Shown one piece after another: positions 1 to 6,919 of a DNA stretch of 45,688 nucleotides. The position numbers and the translations under genes are program-made. Position 1 is the stretch's first letter. The number at the start of each line of letters is the position of its first letter. Source of the DNA: Pseudomonadota bacterium (GTDB lineage Bacteria; Desulfobacterota; Desulfobulbia; Desulfobulbales; SURF-16); assembly GCA_018816555.1 (NCBI GenBank), contig JAHIVT010000153.1, positions 1-45,688 of the forward strand. Reading direction: 5' to 3'. The notes under the pieces were generated by a model that made no database searches, was not told where the DNA came from, and was given only the letters and a program-made list of their open reading frames with translations.

Positions 1-2
1 AA

Positions 3-71
3 TCTCTTTTCTCGCCGAACCGCCCTTTCGGGTACCTCAACATCAAAAAGCTATTTCCTATATATATATGA
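3..71 (+). CDS. 3' end of a possible integron-cassette gene (partial)
   Basis: An open frame enters from the left edge and stops at a TGA at 69-71, nine bases before the attC site. The visible tail is about 22 residues and ends KKLFPIYI. A stop codon just upstream of attC, in the same orientation, is the normal layout of an integron cassette. This tail is too short to show coding bias and the family cannot be recognised, so the call rests on position only. Confidence 0.25.
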   Translation, partial: SLFSPNRPFGYLNIKKLFPIYI

Positions 72-79
72 CCGGGCTT

Positions 80-142
80 GTCCAACAAACGGTTCAGATT
101 GTGGCTCGCTCCGCTCTCACAATCTAACCTTATTCGTTATGC
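80..142 (+). other. attC: Integron attC recombination site
   Basis: The outer R'' box GTCCAAC (80-86) and R' box GTTATGC (136-142) flank an imperfect inverted repeat. The left arm GGTTCAGATTGTG (91-103) pairs with CACAATCTAACC (118-129), except for one extra C in the left arm. On the folded bottom strand that gives one extrahelical G, the hallmark integron integrases use to choose the strand; the same TTCA/TAA signature occurs in aadA-type attC sites. The central 14 bases are a variable palindromic terminal structure. Length (63 bp) is normal. No integron integrase gene is in the window, so this may be the last site of an array to the left or a stray (CALIN-type) site. Confidence 0.82.
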
Positions 143-571
143 AACCATCAATCAGTTTAATTATTAAATCATTATTTTTTTTAATATTTCATTTGTGATG
201 GGATTAATTTTCCGGATGCTCGTTAGTCCAAATGTTGTAGACAATTTTTCGTATCGCAACAATTTCCTGGCGTATATCCCACAAAATTATTGGGATACAA
301 ATAAAGACACCAAACAGGACAAAGTCCTTTATGATTTCTTTCATATGCCTATCTCCAAAATATTGATTTTAATAAGCCTAACGGCGGGCAAACTGAGAGA
401 AATTTGCTAAACAAAATAAAACGAAAAAGCCGTTCATCCATGGCAACTTGGCTTCTGACTTATTCTTTTCTTCTAGCAGACAGATCCCGAGAGCCATCTC
501 CGGCAACGAATTTAGCAAACGAATCAATCCCTCTGCTTCCTATCTACTCAAAGGATAAGGGAAGGTCAAGA
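143..571. other. AT-rich stretch without a confident gene
   Basis: A 71-codon plus-strand frame (195-410) begins 53 bases after the attC core, where a next cassette gene could sit. It has no recognisable domain and no clear ribosome site, and no second complete attC follows it. A GCCTAAC box at 376-382 resembles an R'' box, but no matching R' box or paired arms were found. Treated as non-coding or an unknown cassette remnant. Confidence 0.3.
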
Positions 572-883
572 TCATAGACTTCCCCCTTCTAATTCCATTA
601 ACACATTCTTGCTGTTTCTCAGTAATTCACGTATCTGTTTTTTGAATGCTTTTGCCTCTGCTGTGTGCTCCCCCGTCTTCAGGGCGTTTCGGTTTCCCGC
701 CGGGGCTCCGGTTGATTTTCCGCCATGCAGCCGGCAGCGACCATTCACCATGGCAGGGCATTGACAAGGGGTTCCTCTGCGCGTCTTGGCTTCGCATCTT
801 GAGGCTTTCGTAAAGTCGCCCGGCTGATTTCCATTTTTGAGCCAACCACGCCGTTTCTCTTGGGGTTGATTTTCACTTTTCAT
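572..883 (-). CDS. HGGxSTGAP motif protein (phage/island type)
   Basis: A 103-residue basic protein. Its middle contains the signature HGGKSTGAP preceded by a Cys/His-rich stretch (RCEAKTRRGTPCQCPA...RCRLHGG) that could bind zinc. The C-terminal third (KAFKKQIRELLRNSKNVLMEL) is probably helical. Proteins with this signature are common small genes in prophages and integrative islands; their biochemical role is not established. The start is supported by GGAGGGG six bases upstream. It overlaps the end of the upstream gene by 11 bases, so the two are probably co-transcribed. Confident as a gene, uncertain as to function. Confidence 0.75.
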   Translation of the reverse strand: MKSENQPQEKRRGWLKNGNQPGDFTKASRCEAKTRRGTPCQCPAMVNGRCRLHGGKSTGAPAGNRNALKTGEHTAEAKAFKKQIRELLRNSKNVLMELEGGSL

Positions 884-1433
884 TTTTTACCCCTCCCCCC
901 TCTTGGTTCACATTGCCCACTATTGCTTGTCCTCCTTGGTGCACGTGGACATGTTCAACGGTCATTTTTTGCTGGCCCTTTCCTCGATACCGGGTAAGAG
1001 CTTCCATTTGAGCTACAAAGGTTCGGGCCAGTTTATTGAAGGCACGTTCCGCACTGTCTTGTTGAGGGATATTTTCAACATGTGCAAGCCTGCGAGCGAA
1101 AGTCATTGTTGCCATTTGAACAGCGGCCATCTGAGAGGCTAACATTGCCTCAACCTGGTCTTTAGGATTAATGCCTTTAACCACTGACAGCATGAATTCT
1201 ACTCCTTTACCATCAAAGCTTCGGCCTCGTGTCCCAGCATTAACGATTTGCTCCAAAAGCCCGTATAAAAAATTCTCATCTTTTGATCCAAGTGCCTTCA
1301 TGAGCTGTTCATCGTTTACTGCAACCTGTAATACATCTTTTCCCGTTTGTTTTATCTCTTGAATGGGTGAAGATTGCTTTTCTGTTATTTCATTTTTCTT
1401 TTTTGGGGTTAGATTGTTTTTGTTCATAGTCAT
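873..1433 (-). CDS. Hypothetical island protein, partner of the HGGxSTGAP gene
   Basis: A 186-residue protein with a charged, low-complexity N-terminus (about 1-35), a central alpha-helical region containing LMKALGSKDENFLYGLLEQIVNAG and a run rich in Ala/Met/Gln, and a C-terminal motif HVHVHQGGQAIVGNV (about 160-174). The last motif recurs in island and prophage proteins near HGGxSTGAP genes, but I know of no assigned function. The start has GGAGG upstream. Coding is supported by length, the ribosome site and the 11-base overlap with the next gene. Confidence 0.7.
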   Translation of the reverse strand: MTMNKNNLTPKKKNEITEKQSSPIQEIKQTGKDVLQVAVNDEQLMKALGSKDENFLYGLLEQIVNAGTRGRSFDGKGVEFMLSVVKGINPKDQVEAMLASQMAAVQMATMTFARRLAHVENIPQQDSAERAFNKLARTFVAQMEALTRYRGKGQQKMTVEHVHVHQGGQAIVGNVNQEGGGVKNEK

Positions 1434-1504
1434 TATTTCTCTTCCTCCACCTATCCCCTTTTCTGCTAGGGAGGAATGGTACTACATTAGGTACATGCGT
1501 GGCT

Positions 1505-1660
1505 GCATGAGAAAAAATTTTTCTGAGCTTTAGTGCCGTTTTCTGCCACCAAAGCTTACACGACAAAGGTTAAGGTAAAATCTTTTCTCATGCGCTGCTG
1601 CAAAGCTAGGACAGTCTTTCTCATGCCTGGCTACATGGCTAAAGCGGCTCTTTCTCATGC
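1505..1660. repeat. Iteron-like direct repeats TTTCTCATGC
   Basis: Three exact copies of TTTCTCATGC start at 1584, 1617 and 1651, spaced 33 and 34 bp, close to three helical turns. An inverted copy, GCATGAGAAA, lies at 1505-1514. The last copy overlaps the end of the HTH/initiator-like gene. Regular helical spacing beside a DNA-binding protein gene suggests binding sites for that protein, either iterons of a replication origin or operators. This is inference from layout. Confidence 0.5.
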
Positions 1661-2506
1661 GGCATTGCCCCCCTTTATTGTTTTGGTATTACAAACTGAC
1701 CGGTAAAATTTTCCACTTCCAGGAACACAAAAACCCTTAACACGGCTCAAACCTGCCTTTGAAAAACATGGAGGGTCACCCTTCTTCCAGATTCGCCAGT
1801 TATTCTCCAGGCGGTATTTGCTCATATCACCTTTGCCGCTGCCACCAACATGAACACACGAGAGAAAGCCAACTTGCATGAGTTTATTCATTGCCCGTGT
1901 AATCGTGGATGAGTTGGGGGCAGTTCTCCTCATGTCCTTCCTATTAAAAAAATCAGCCACCGCCACCATGGGGATCGTTATTTCATGGCCATTCAACGGG
2001 TTCCAATAGTCCCGAGACAGACCTTTACCTTTCTTCAATTTTTTATTTGAAGGATATTCCCTCAGAGTCATTACAAAAAGAAGCAAGTCACTTTCAAATT
2101 TTGACAACTCACGGTAGGCATCTGAATTAATCAGCTCAGGAACAAGCCAGAACACCTTAGGCTTAGGCTGCCACCCTAGGTTTATGTGTGTCCGCTTTGT
2201 TACACGTTGAGTTTGCTGCGCCATCATTGCGCGACTTTTGGCAGGTTTCGTTGTGGGCCGTATGGTAACAAGAATTGGAGGAGTCACCCCCGCCCACTGA
2301 AACTGGCCAAGGAAATGTCGCACCTTGCCGCTATTCATACTTCCGACTTCAACCTTCCCAGACAACCAGTTAGAAACGGTGGGCTGGCTAACACCAATCT
2401 TTACCGCTGCCTCTTGGCCGGTCATTCCTATCCGACCAAGACAATCGGCCAGGGCTTTACCAAGGGGAATGCCAGCTTGTGCATGATCTTCGATATTCAT
2501 GCGCAT
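1655..2506 (-). CDS. HTH (XRE-type) protein with replication-initiator-like C-terminus
   Basis: A 283-residue protein. Residues about 10-65 form an XRE-type helix-turn-helix (LGRIGMTGQEAAVKIGVSQP, then TVSNWLSGKV). Residues about 125-260 look like a winged-helix module: SKFESDLLLFVMTLREYP, then SSTITRAMNKLMQVGFLS followed by a wing with Gly/Lys-rich turns. This resembles plasmid or phage replication-initiator and regulatory wHTH domains, without a family I can name firmly. The neighbouring TTTCTCATGC repeats fit a DNA-binding role. The next gene downstream on this strand begins 222 bases away, so it may be a separate transcription unit. Confidence 0.6.
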   Translation of the reverse strand: MRMNIEDHAQAGIPLGKALADCLGRIGMTGQEAAVKIGVSQPTVSNWLSGKVEVGSMNSGKVRHFLGQFQWAGVTPPILVTIRPTTKPAKSRAMMAQQTQRVTKRTHINLGWQPKPKVFWLVPELINSDAYRELSKFESDLLLFVMTLREYPSNKKLKKGKGLSRDYWNPLNGHEITIPMVAVADFFNRKDMRRTAPNSSTITRAMNKLMQVGFLSCVHVGGSGKGDMSKYRLENNWRIWKKGDPPCFSKAGLSRVKGFCVPGSGKFYRSVCNTKTIKGGNAA

Positions 2507-2554
2507 TTTTCAGCCACATTGTGAATTACTGCGATATTCTTTGCCATGTCATCT

Positions 2555-2737
2555 TCACCCTCCAGCAACAGGCCGCTCGTTAATCCACTTTTGAATATCG
2601 TCACTTCTCCAGGCGACCGACCGGCTACCCAACTTAACTGGCCGGGGGAAAATTCCCTCATCCATTTTCTGGTAAATTGCAGATCGTTTCAGGCCGGTAA
2701 TTTCTGTTACTACTGGCAGTCTTAATAATTTGGTCAT
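2555..2737 (-). CDS. AlpA-family DNA-binding protein (excisionase/regulator)
   Basis: A 60-residue protein with the MerR-like winged-helix AlpA pattern: LLRLPVVTEITGLKRSAIY, then FPRPVKLGSRSVAWRSDDI and KWINER. Members of this family (named for AlpA of the CP4-57 prophage) regulate integrase genes or act as recombination directionality factors. Its place between the integrase and the initiator-like gene in a tRNA-associated island fits that role. GGAGG is present upstream of the ATG. Normal length; no anomalies seen. Confidence 0.85.
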   Translation of the reverse strand: MTKLLRLPVVTEITGLKRSAIYQKMDEGIFPRPVKLGSRSVAWRSDDIQKWINERPVAGG

Positions 2738-2909
2738 TTGCTACCTCCATAAAATTAGATGGTTCTTTGTGGTATTTAATGGAAGGTATACAAGCGAAAA
2801 GAGGTGTTTGTCCAAGATAGAACTGGCCACTTTTATCCGGGATAATTGAGGGGGAATGCTGGACTGTAAAGCGGTGGGATAGTGACTATTTTTGTGAGGA
2901 GAGGAAGCT

Positions 2910-3440
2910 TTAGTCTTGTTCTTCTAGGTGGCCGAATGCCCGCTCCCAAGCTCTTTTATCTTCTCGGTATAGTTTCTCTAATTTTGAACTACCCAAATAG
3001 CCTCGTTGGCCGGGTTTTAAACCTTTCTGATCAATTTCTTCTTCTGTGTCAAAGGCCGCTTCTTCTATCGTTTGACCAGCGGCAATTTTCTCATCCATGA
3101 GATGGAGTGCGGCAAAAGTTCCATCGTTATCATTTTCATGGAGTTGGCTAAGCCGGTCAAAGCCAAGGCAGGCCACCACGCCGTTATCTCCTTTTGCTTT
3201 GCGGTCACATTTGTTCACCAGATTGTCAGCAGTTGCTGCGAGATACTCTCTTATCCATTGAGGATATTCTTTTATCTTATCCTCCTCACAGAGAAGAATA
3301 GCTTTCCATGCATGGCGTGGGTTGTGGTCTCTTTTGAAAAACGTTTCTAGCCACCAGATTTCTCTGCTGTTAGGCGTAGTTTTGTAATGAGAAAGAGATT
3401 CATAGTCAAGGCCTTTAAGGCCTTTAAGTTCCATTGTCAT
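2910..3440 (-). CDS. Hypothetical island protein
   Basis: A 176-residue soluble, acidic protein rich in Trp, Glu and Lys, with no signal peptide or membrane segment. It begins MTMELKGLKGLDYESLSHY and ends in a charged helical stretch. I recognise no domain. It starts 10 bases after the integrase stop codon on the same strand, so it is probably translated from the integrase transcript. Island cargo of unknown role. Confidence 0.55.
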   Translation of the reverse strand: MTMELKGLKGLDYESLSHYKTTPNSREIWWLETFFKRDHNPRHAWKAILLCEEDKIKEYPQWIREYLAATADNLVNKCDRKAKGDNGVVACLGFDRLSQLHENDNDGTFAALHLMDEKIAAGQTIEEAAFDTEEEIDQKGLKPGQRGYLGSSKLEKLYREDKRAWERAFGHLEEQD

Positions 3441-3450
3441 GTCTTCCTTG

Positions 3451-4686
3451 TTACAACCCGGCTGCTTTCATATGCAAAGGAATTATCTCCGCTCCCTGCT
3501 TCAAACCGTCCAGATAATCCGCCCAAGCCTGCATCATCTTTTTGCGCTCCGGCAAATGTGCCGTGCGGTTGTATGCCCGTCCCAACGGATCGCGCACCGC
3601 ATGGGCCAACTGGTGTTCAATGAAATCGGGCCTGAAGCCCAGCACTTCATCCAGGATAGTTCGTGCCACAGCCCTAAAACCATGTCCGGTTATTTCCGTT
3701 TTGGTATCTATTCCCATGCGCCGCATTGCCGCATTCATGGCCATATCAGACATAGGCCTTGTATTGGTTCTTGCCGAAGGAAACACGTAGGTGTCATTGC
3801 CGGAGAGAGGGTGAATCTCCCGGAGAATTGCCACCGCCTGTTTTGCCAAGGGAACAATGTGCGGGGTCTTGGTCTTGTTCACCATGTAGGACCACTCACC
3901 CTTTTCCAGATCCACATCCGCCCATAACATGGTCCGCAGTTCTCCTGGCCGGACAAACAACAGGGGAAGCAGCCGCAAGGCGCATCGGACCACGAGAGTG
4001 CCCTGGTAGCCGTCAAGCATACGCAGGAGGGGGGCAACCTCTTTAGGGTCGGTGGTGGCTGCCCGGTGGGTTGTCTTAATCGGAGTGAGAGCGCCTTTCA
4101 GGTCGGCGGTCGGGTCACGCTCACACCTGCCCGTCGCCACACCATAGCGGAAAATCTGACTGCAAAGACCGCGCACCCTATGGGCCGTATAATTCGCACC
4201 TCTTGCCTCTATGCGGCGCAACATGTTCAGCAGCAGAGGAGCATTGATGGAGGCAATAGGTTGATTGCCAATCTCCCCAAAAACATCTAAGGACAGCATG
4301 TCAAGGATTGCCTCCGCTGTTCGTGGTGCCCATTGGGGGAGAAACTGGTTGTGCCACTCACGGGCCACGACTTCAAAGGTTTCCTGCTCCCGGAGGATGG
4401 CCGCCTCCTGCTCCTTCCTGGCCGCGCCGGGATCAATTCCCTTGGCGATAAGCGTTCGTGCCTCTTCTCGCCTTTGCCTTGCAAGGGAAAGGGAGATTTG
4501 GGGGTATGCACCAAGTGACAAGAGTTTTTCCCTACCCCCAAAACGATACTTGAAACGCCACAACTTGCCGCCGGTGGGCTTAACCAACAAAAACAAACCT
4601 CCGCCATCAAAGAGCTTGATATCCTTGGAATCAGGCTTCATTGAACGAATCTGCGTGTCAGTCAAAGGGGTTGTCCGCTTGGGCAT
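3451..4686 (-). CDS. int: Tyrosine integrase, P4/DUF4102 type
   Basis: A 411-residue site-specific recombinase. The N-terminal DUF4102 arm-binding domain (about 5-90) shows DGGGLFLLV and LSLGAYPQISL. A core-binding domain (about 100-200) precedes the catalytic domain (about 210-390). Visible catalytic residues are R246 (in RPGELR), H335-G-F-R338, H362 (in HQLAH) and the nucleophile Y372 (in GRAYNR), so the enzyme looks intact. The start at 4686 is chosen because GGAGG lies seven bases upstream; the frame is open for 26 further codons, but those overlap promoter-region repeats. It sits 190 bases from the 3' end of tRNA-Leu, the usual place for an integrase of a tRNA-targeting island. Confidence 0.93.
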   Translation of the reverse strand: MPKRTTPLTDTQIRSMKPDSKDIKLFDGGGLFLLVKPTGGKLWRFKYRFGGREKLLSLGAYPQISLSLARQRREEARTLIAKGIDPGAARKEQEAAILREQETFEVVAREWHNQFLPQWAPRTAEAILDMLSLDVFGEIGNQPIASINAPLLLNMLRRIEARGANYTAHRVRGLCSQIFRYGVATGRCERDPTADLKGALTPIKTTHRAATTDPKEVAPLLRMLDGYQGTLVVRCALRLLPLLFVRPGELRTMLWADVDLEKGEWSYMVNKTKTPHIVPLAKQAVAILREIHPLSGNDTYVFPSARTNTRPMSDMAMNAAMRRMGIDTKTEITGHGFRAVARTILDEVLGFRPDFIEHQLAHAVRDPLGRAYNRTAHLPERKKMMQAWADYLDGLKQGAEIIPLHMKAAGL

Positions 4687-4711
4687 TGGCTTACCTCCAG
4701 AATAGGCATCC

Positions 4712-4766
4712 TTGGGGGTACACAAGTTTTCTTTATTGGGGTACACCCCCAAAGATACCCCCAAAA
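4712..4766. repeat. TTGGGGGTA repeats upstream of the integrase
   Basis: TTGGGGGTA occurs at 4712-4720, a shortened TTGGGGTAC at 4736-4744, and the inverted form TACCCCCAA at 4756-4764. They lie in the integrase promoter region, between it and the tRNA attachment site. Likely binding sites for the integrase arm domain or the AlpA-like protein; this is inferred from position. Confidence 0.5.
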
Positions 4767-4810
4767 CTCATGGATTTCAGCATATCACAACAGATATTAT
4801 CGGACAACAG

Positions 4811-4842
4811 AAAAAGAAAAAGCCCTTATTTCTAAGGGCTTC
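4811..4842 (-). terminator. Rho-independent terminator of tRNA-Leu
   Basis: On the minus strand AAGCCCTTA, a 4-base loop and TAAGGGCTT are followed by TTTCTTTTT. It lies 34 bases past the tRNA 3' end and separates the tRNA transcript from the integrase. Confidence 0.8.
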
Positions 4843-4875
4843 CTGGATGGTTCCGGATGTTCTCGGATTATAATT

Positions 4876-4962
4876 TGGTGCCGGAGGTCGGGCTCGAACC
4901 GACATGACCTTGCGGTCGCGGGATTTTGAGTCCCGTGCGTCTACCAGTTTCACCACTCCGGC
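4876..4962 (-). tRNA. tRNA-Leu (anticodon CAA)
   Basis: The minus strand folds as a class II tRNA. The acceptor stem GCCGGAG pairs with CTCCGGC, followed by discriminator A and an encoded CCA (4876-4878). The anticodon stem CGGGA/TCCCG encloses the loop CTCAAAA, giving anticodon CAA, which reads the leucine codon UUG. A long variable arm (CGACCGCAAGGTCATG) and the T-loop GTTCGAGCC are typical of tRNA-Leu. The gene is intact although an integrase abuts its 3' end, as expected when the element restores the tRNA end on integration. Confidence 0.97.
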
Positions 4963-5194
4963 TTTTTTTATTTATGTGGGCGCTGCAGTCTGAAACTGCA
5001 ACTCGTATTGAAGAGCAGAATGCGGCTCAGCAATGTCCTTAGATATACTACTTCCTGTTAATTTTCAAGTGTTTTTGCCGAGGGGGCAACGGAGAAAAAA
5101 CGTGTACGGAAAATCCCTCACTCCCCGCAAGATGAGGTGGATTATTGAAGTAATACATGGCAGGCAGCAAATTTCCGCCGGGCAGCCGGCTATT

Positions 5195-5686
5195 TCATCT
5201 TTCGCAGATACCCCGGAAAACCTGGCGCAGCACCGGATCACTCAATTTGGCGGACAGCTGCTCCTCATACTCGTCAACCATCTCCTCGACCAGGGTATCA
5301 GCCAAGCAGTCGGACGGGGTTTCCCCGTTTTCCGCCACAAAGATGAAACTATCGGGCTCCACCTGCAGCTTAATGCCCCGCTTCTTGTTGAGCCAGCGGT
5401 CGCACTCGTCATGGGTGCCCACATAGAGCAGAAACAGCTCACTGTCCCTTTTTAGGCTGATCAGCCGGTAGCCGCTGCCCAGGTCGTATTTCAGACATTT
5501 TCTGACCCGCAACTCCCCGCGTTTGGTGCGTTTGTTCATCATGGCCACACACTGCCAGCCATCCACGGCCAGCTGCCTGATGATCTCTGCGGCACGTTCA
5601 GCCGCCTGGGCTCCCTTCTTATCAGCCTTGTCCAAGGCCTTCAGCTGTTTCTCGAAAAGAGGTGTTCGGTAAAGAGATAATTCCAT
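5195..5686 (-). CDS. RelE/ParE-like fold protein with acidic C-terminal extension
   Basis: A 163-residue protein. The first ~100 residues resemble the RelE/ParE toxin fold: an N-terminal helix (YRTPLFEKQLKALDKADKKG), a beta-hairpin region with basic residues (GELRVRKCLKYDLGSGYRLI) and LFLLYVGTHDECDRWL, which matches the usual final strand and helix. Unlike ordinary ~90-residue toxins it continues for ~60 residues, including an acidic helix (about 128-150). No antitoxin gene adjoins it. Start supported by GAGGGA upstream. It may be a solitary RelE-superfamily protein rather than an active toxin; the fold call is by pattern only. Confidence 0.6.
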   Translation of the reverse strand: MELSLYRTPLFEKQLKALDKADKKGAQAAERAAEIIRQLAVDGWQCVAMMNKRTKRGELRVRKCLKYDLGSGYRLISLKRDSELFLLYVGTHDECDRWLNKKRGIKLQVEPDSFIFVAENGETPSDCLADTLVEEMVDEYEEQLSAKLSDPVLRQVFRGICER

Positions 5687-5801
5687 GGCTTCCCTCTTTC
5701 AGTAGATATCACATGCCGCAGGATGGTCCGCAACCCGGCGGCATGTGCTGTTTGCAAAAAAAATTATAAATTATTTGTAACCACCAAGATCAAGGATTTT
5801 A

Positions 5802-5825
5802 ATCGCGGGCATGGCCCGTTCCTAC
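5802..5825. repeat. REP-like palindromic element, copy 1
   Basis: Contains TCGCGGGCATGGCCCGTTCC, which differs at one base from the copies at 19024-19043 and 19069-19088, followed by TAC. Palindromic core CGGGC-CAT-GCCCG. It lies downstream of the rhodanese gene, in an otherwise featureless gap (5687-5884), where it could stabilise or end the transcript. Confidence 0.6.
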
Positions 5826-5884
5826 ACGGTGCCCCTTGTGTTCCGCGAGTGCGGGACATGAAACCCACCCTTACAGCGCCACCA

Positions 5885-6418
5885 TTATTTTACGCTTTCC
5901 ACCGGGTAACCGGCTCCTTTCCAGGCAAAAATTCCGCCTGGCTGGCGCAGCACGTTCTTGTAGCCGAGCTTTTTGGCCCACTCGGCCCCGTTGTGGCTGC
6001 GGGTACACTTGACAAAGCCGCAGTAGACCACGATGGTTTTGTCCTTATCCGGGCCGAGCAGGGCGGCGTAATCTTCCATGGTCTTGCCGTCTGTCTCCTT
6101 GGTGTCCCACTGAGCCATATCCGGGATGGGAAAGAGAAACTGCTTGGCGCCGGGGATGTGTTCCTTTTTATAGCTGGAGTCATAGGGCATGGTATCAACA
6201 ATGAGCATGTCCTTGCCGGAATCAATCATTTTCTTGAGTTCTTCCGTGGAGATGACATCATAACCGCCCCGCTGCACCTCCCGCACCAGCTTGATCGCCG
6301 CAGTTTCAGTCTCCACTTCCTGCTCGAATTTATTCTTGCCAAAGGCAAAAGCCTGTGTTGAAAAAGCCATCAGCATGACCACCAGCGAAAGCACAATCAA
6401 AGTTTTACTCTTGCTCAT
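5885..6418 (-). CDS. Exported rhodanese-domain protein
   Basis: A 177-residue protein with a signal peptide (about 1-25: Lys-rich start, hydrophobic core, AFA cleavage motif), so probably periplasmic. The rhodanese domain spans about 54-175. The active-site loop is VVYCGFVKCTRS, with C133 in the catalytic position and a second Cys at 138; PGGIFAWKGAGYPV is the typical rhodanese end. Rhodaneses carry sulfane sulfur as a cysteine persulfide. It is the last gene of an operon, 18 bases after the MauE/DoxX-like gene. The partner and physiological sulfur donor cannot be read from the sequence. Good ribosome site (GGAGAACGAA) upstream. Confidence 0.85.
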   Translation of the reverse strand: MSKSKTLIVLSLVVMLMAFSTQAFAFGKNKFEQEVETETAAIKLVREVQRGGYDVISTEELKKMIDSGKDMLIVDTMPYDSSYKKEHIPGAKQFLFPIPDMAQWDTKETDGKTMEDYAALLGPDKDKTIVVYCGFVKCTRSHNGAEWAKKLGYKNVLRQPGGIFAWKGAGYPVESVK

Positions 6419-6436
6419 TTCGTTCTCCTCATTTAT

Positions 6437-6919
6437 TCATTTATTTCTGATAAACAGGCCCTGCCGGGCCTGTTTCGTTAACTGCGTTTGACGCCACCAA
6501 TAGAGATAGACAGCGCCCATCATCATGGCCATATCCCGCGCCAGCGAGCTGTGCAGACTGTTATAGACCCTGGCCTCAGGAGCTTCCGGGCCGAAACAGC
6601 CGCAATCAATATCCAGCCCGAGCCGGATACCGTAGGAGAGCACAGCGATAAACAGCAGCAGCATAATAACCACCGCTGAAAGCGCCCCCCGCATGTCAAT
6701 CAGCAACCCCAGAGCGGCAAGCAGTTCCACGGCAGGCAGCATGACGGCAACCGGCCAGACCAGGCTTTCCGGCAGCAGGCCGAAATCGTCAATCACCGCG
6801 CCGAAGCCCTGCAGATTGCCCAGCTTCATAACGCCGGCATAGAGGAAAAGCACGCCAAGCAGACTGCGGACCAACAGATATGCCCGGGATGAAATAAATA
6901 TCCTCGGCAGGGCCGTCAT
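6437..6919 (-). CDS. MauE/DoxX-family redox-associated membrane protein
   Basis: A 160-residue protein with four predicted membrane helices (about 15-32, 53-73, 78-100, 127-143). Near the third helix is the motif DIDCGCFGP (C106, C108), the CxC signature of MauE-like proteins, which are thought to act in thiol/disulfide or electron transfer across the membrane, as proposed for MauE in methylamine dehydrogenase maturation. Its ATG overlaps the activase stop codon (ATGA), so the two are translationally coupled. The context suggests it links the cytoplasmic double-cubane proteins to the periplasmic rhodanese; that link is inferred. Confidence 0.8.
   Translation of the reverse strand: MTALPRIFISSRAYLLVRSLLGVLFLYAGVMKLGNLQGFGAVIDDFGLLPESLVWPVAVMLPAVELLAALGLLIDMRGALSAVVIMLLLFIAVLSYGIRLGLDIDCGCFGPEAPEARVYNSLHSSLARDMAMMMGAVYLYWWRQTQLTKQARQGLFIRNK

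Noticed and set aside
376-430. A second attC beginning at the GCCTAAC box near the end of the 71-codon frame
   Set aside because: No GTTRRRY partner box or complementary arms follow at the right distance; only short chance complementarity is present.
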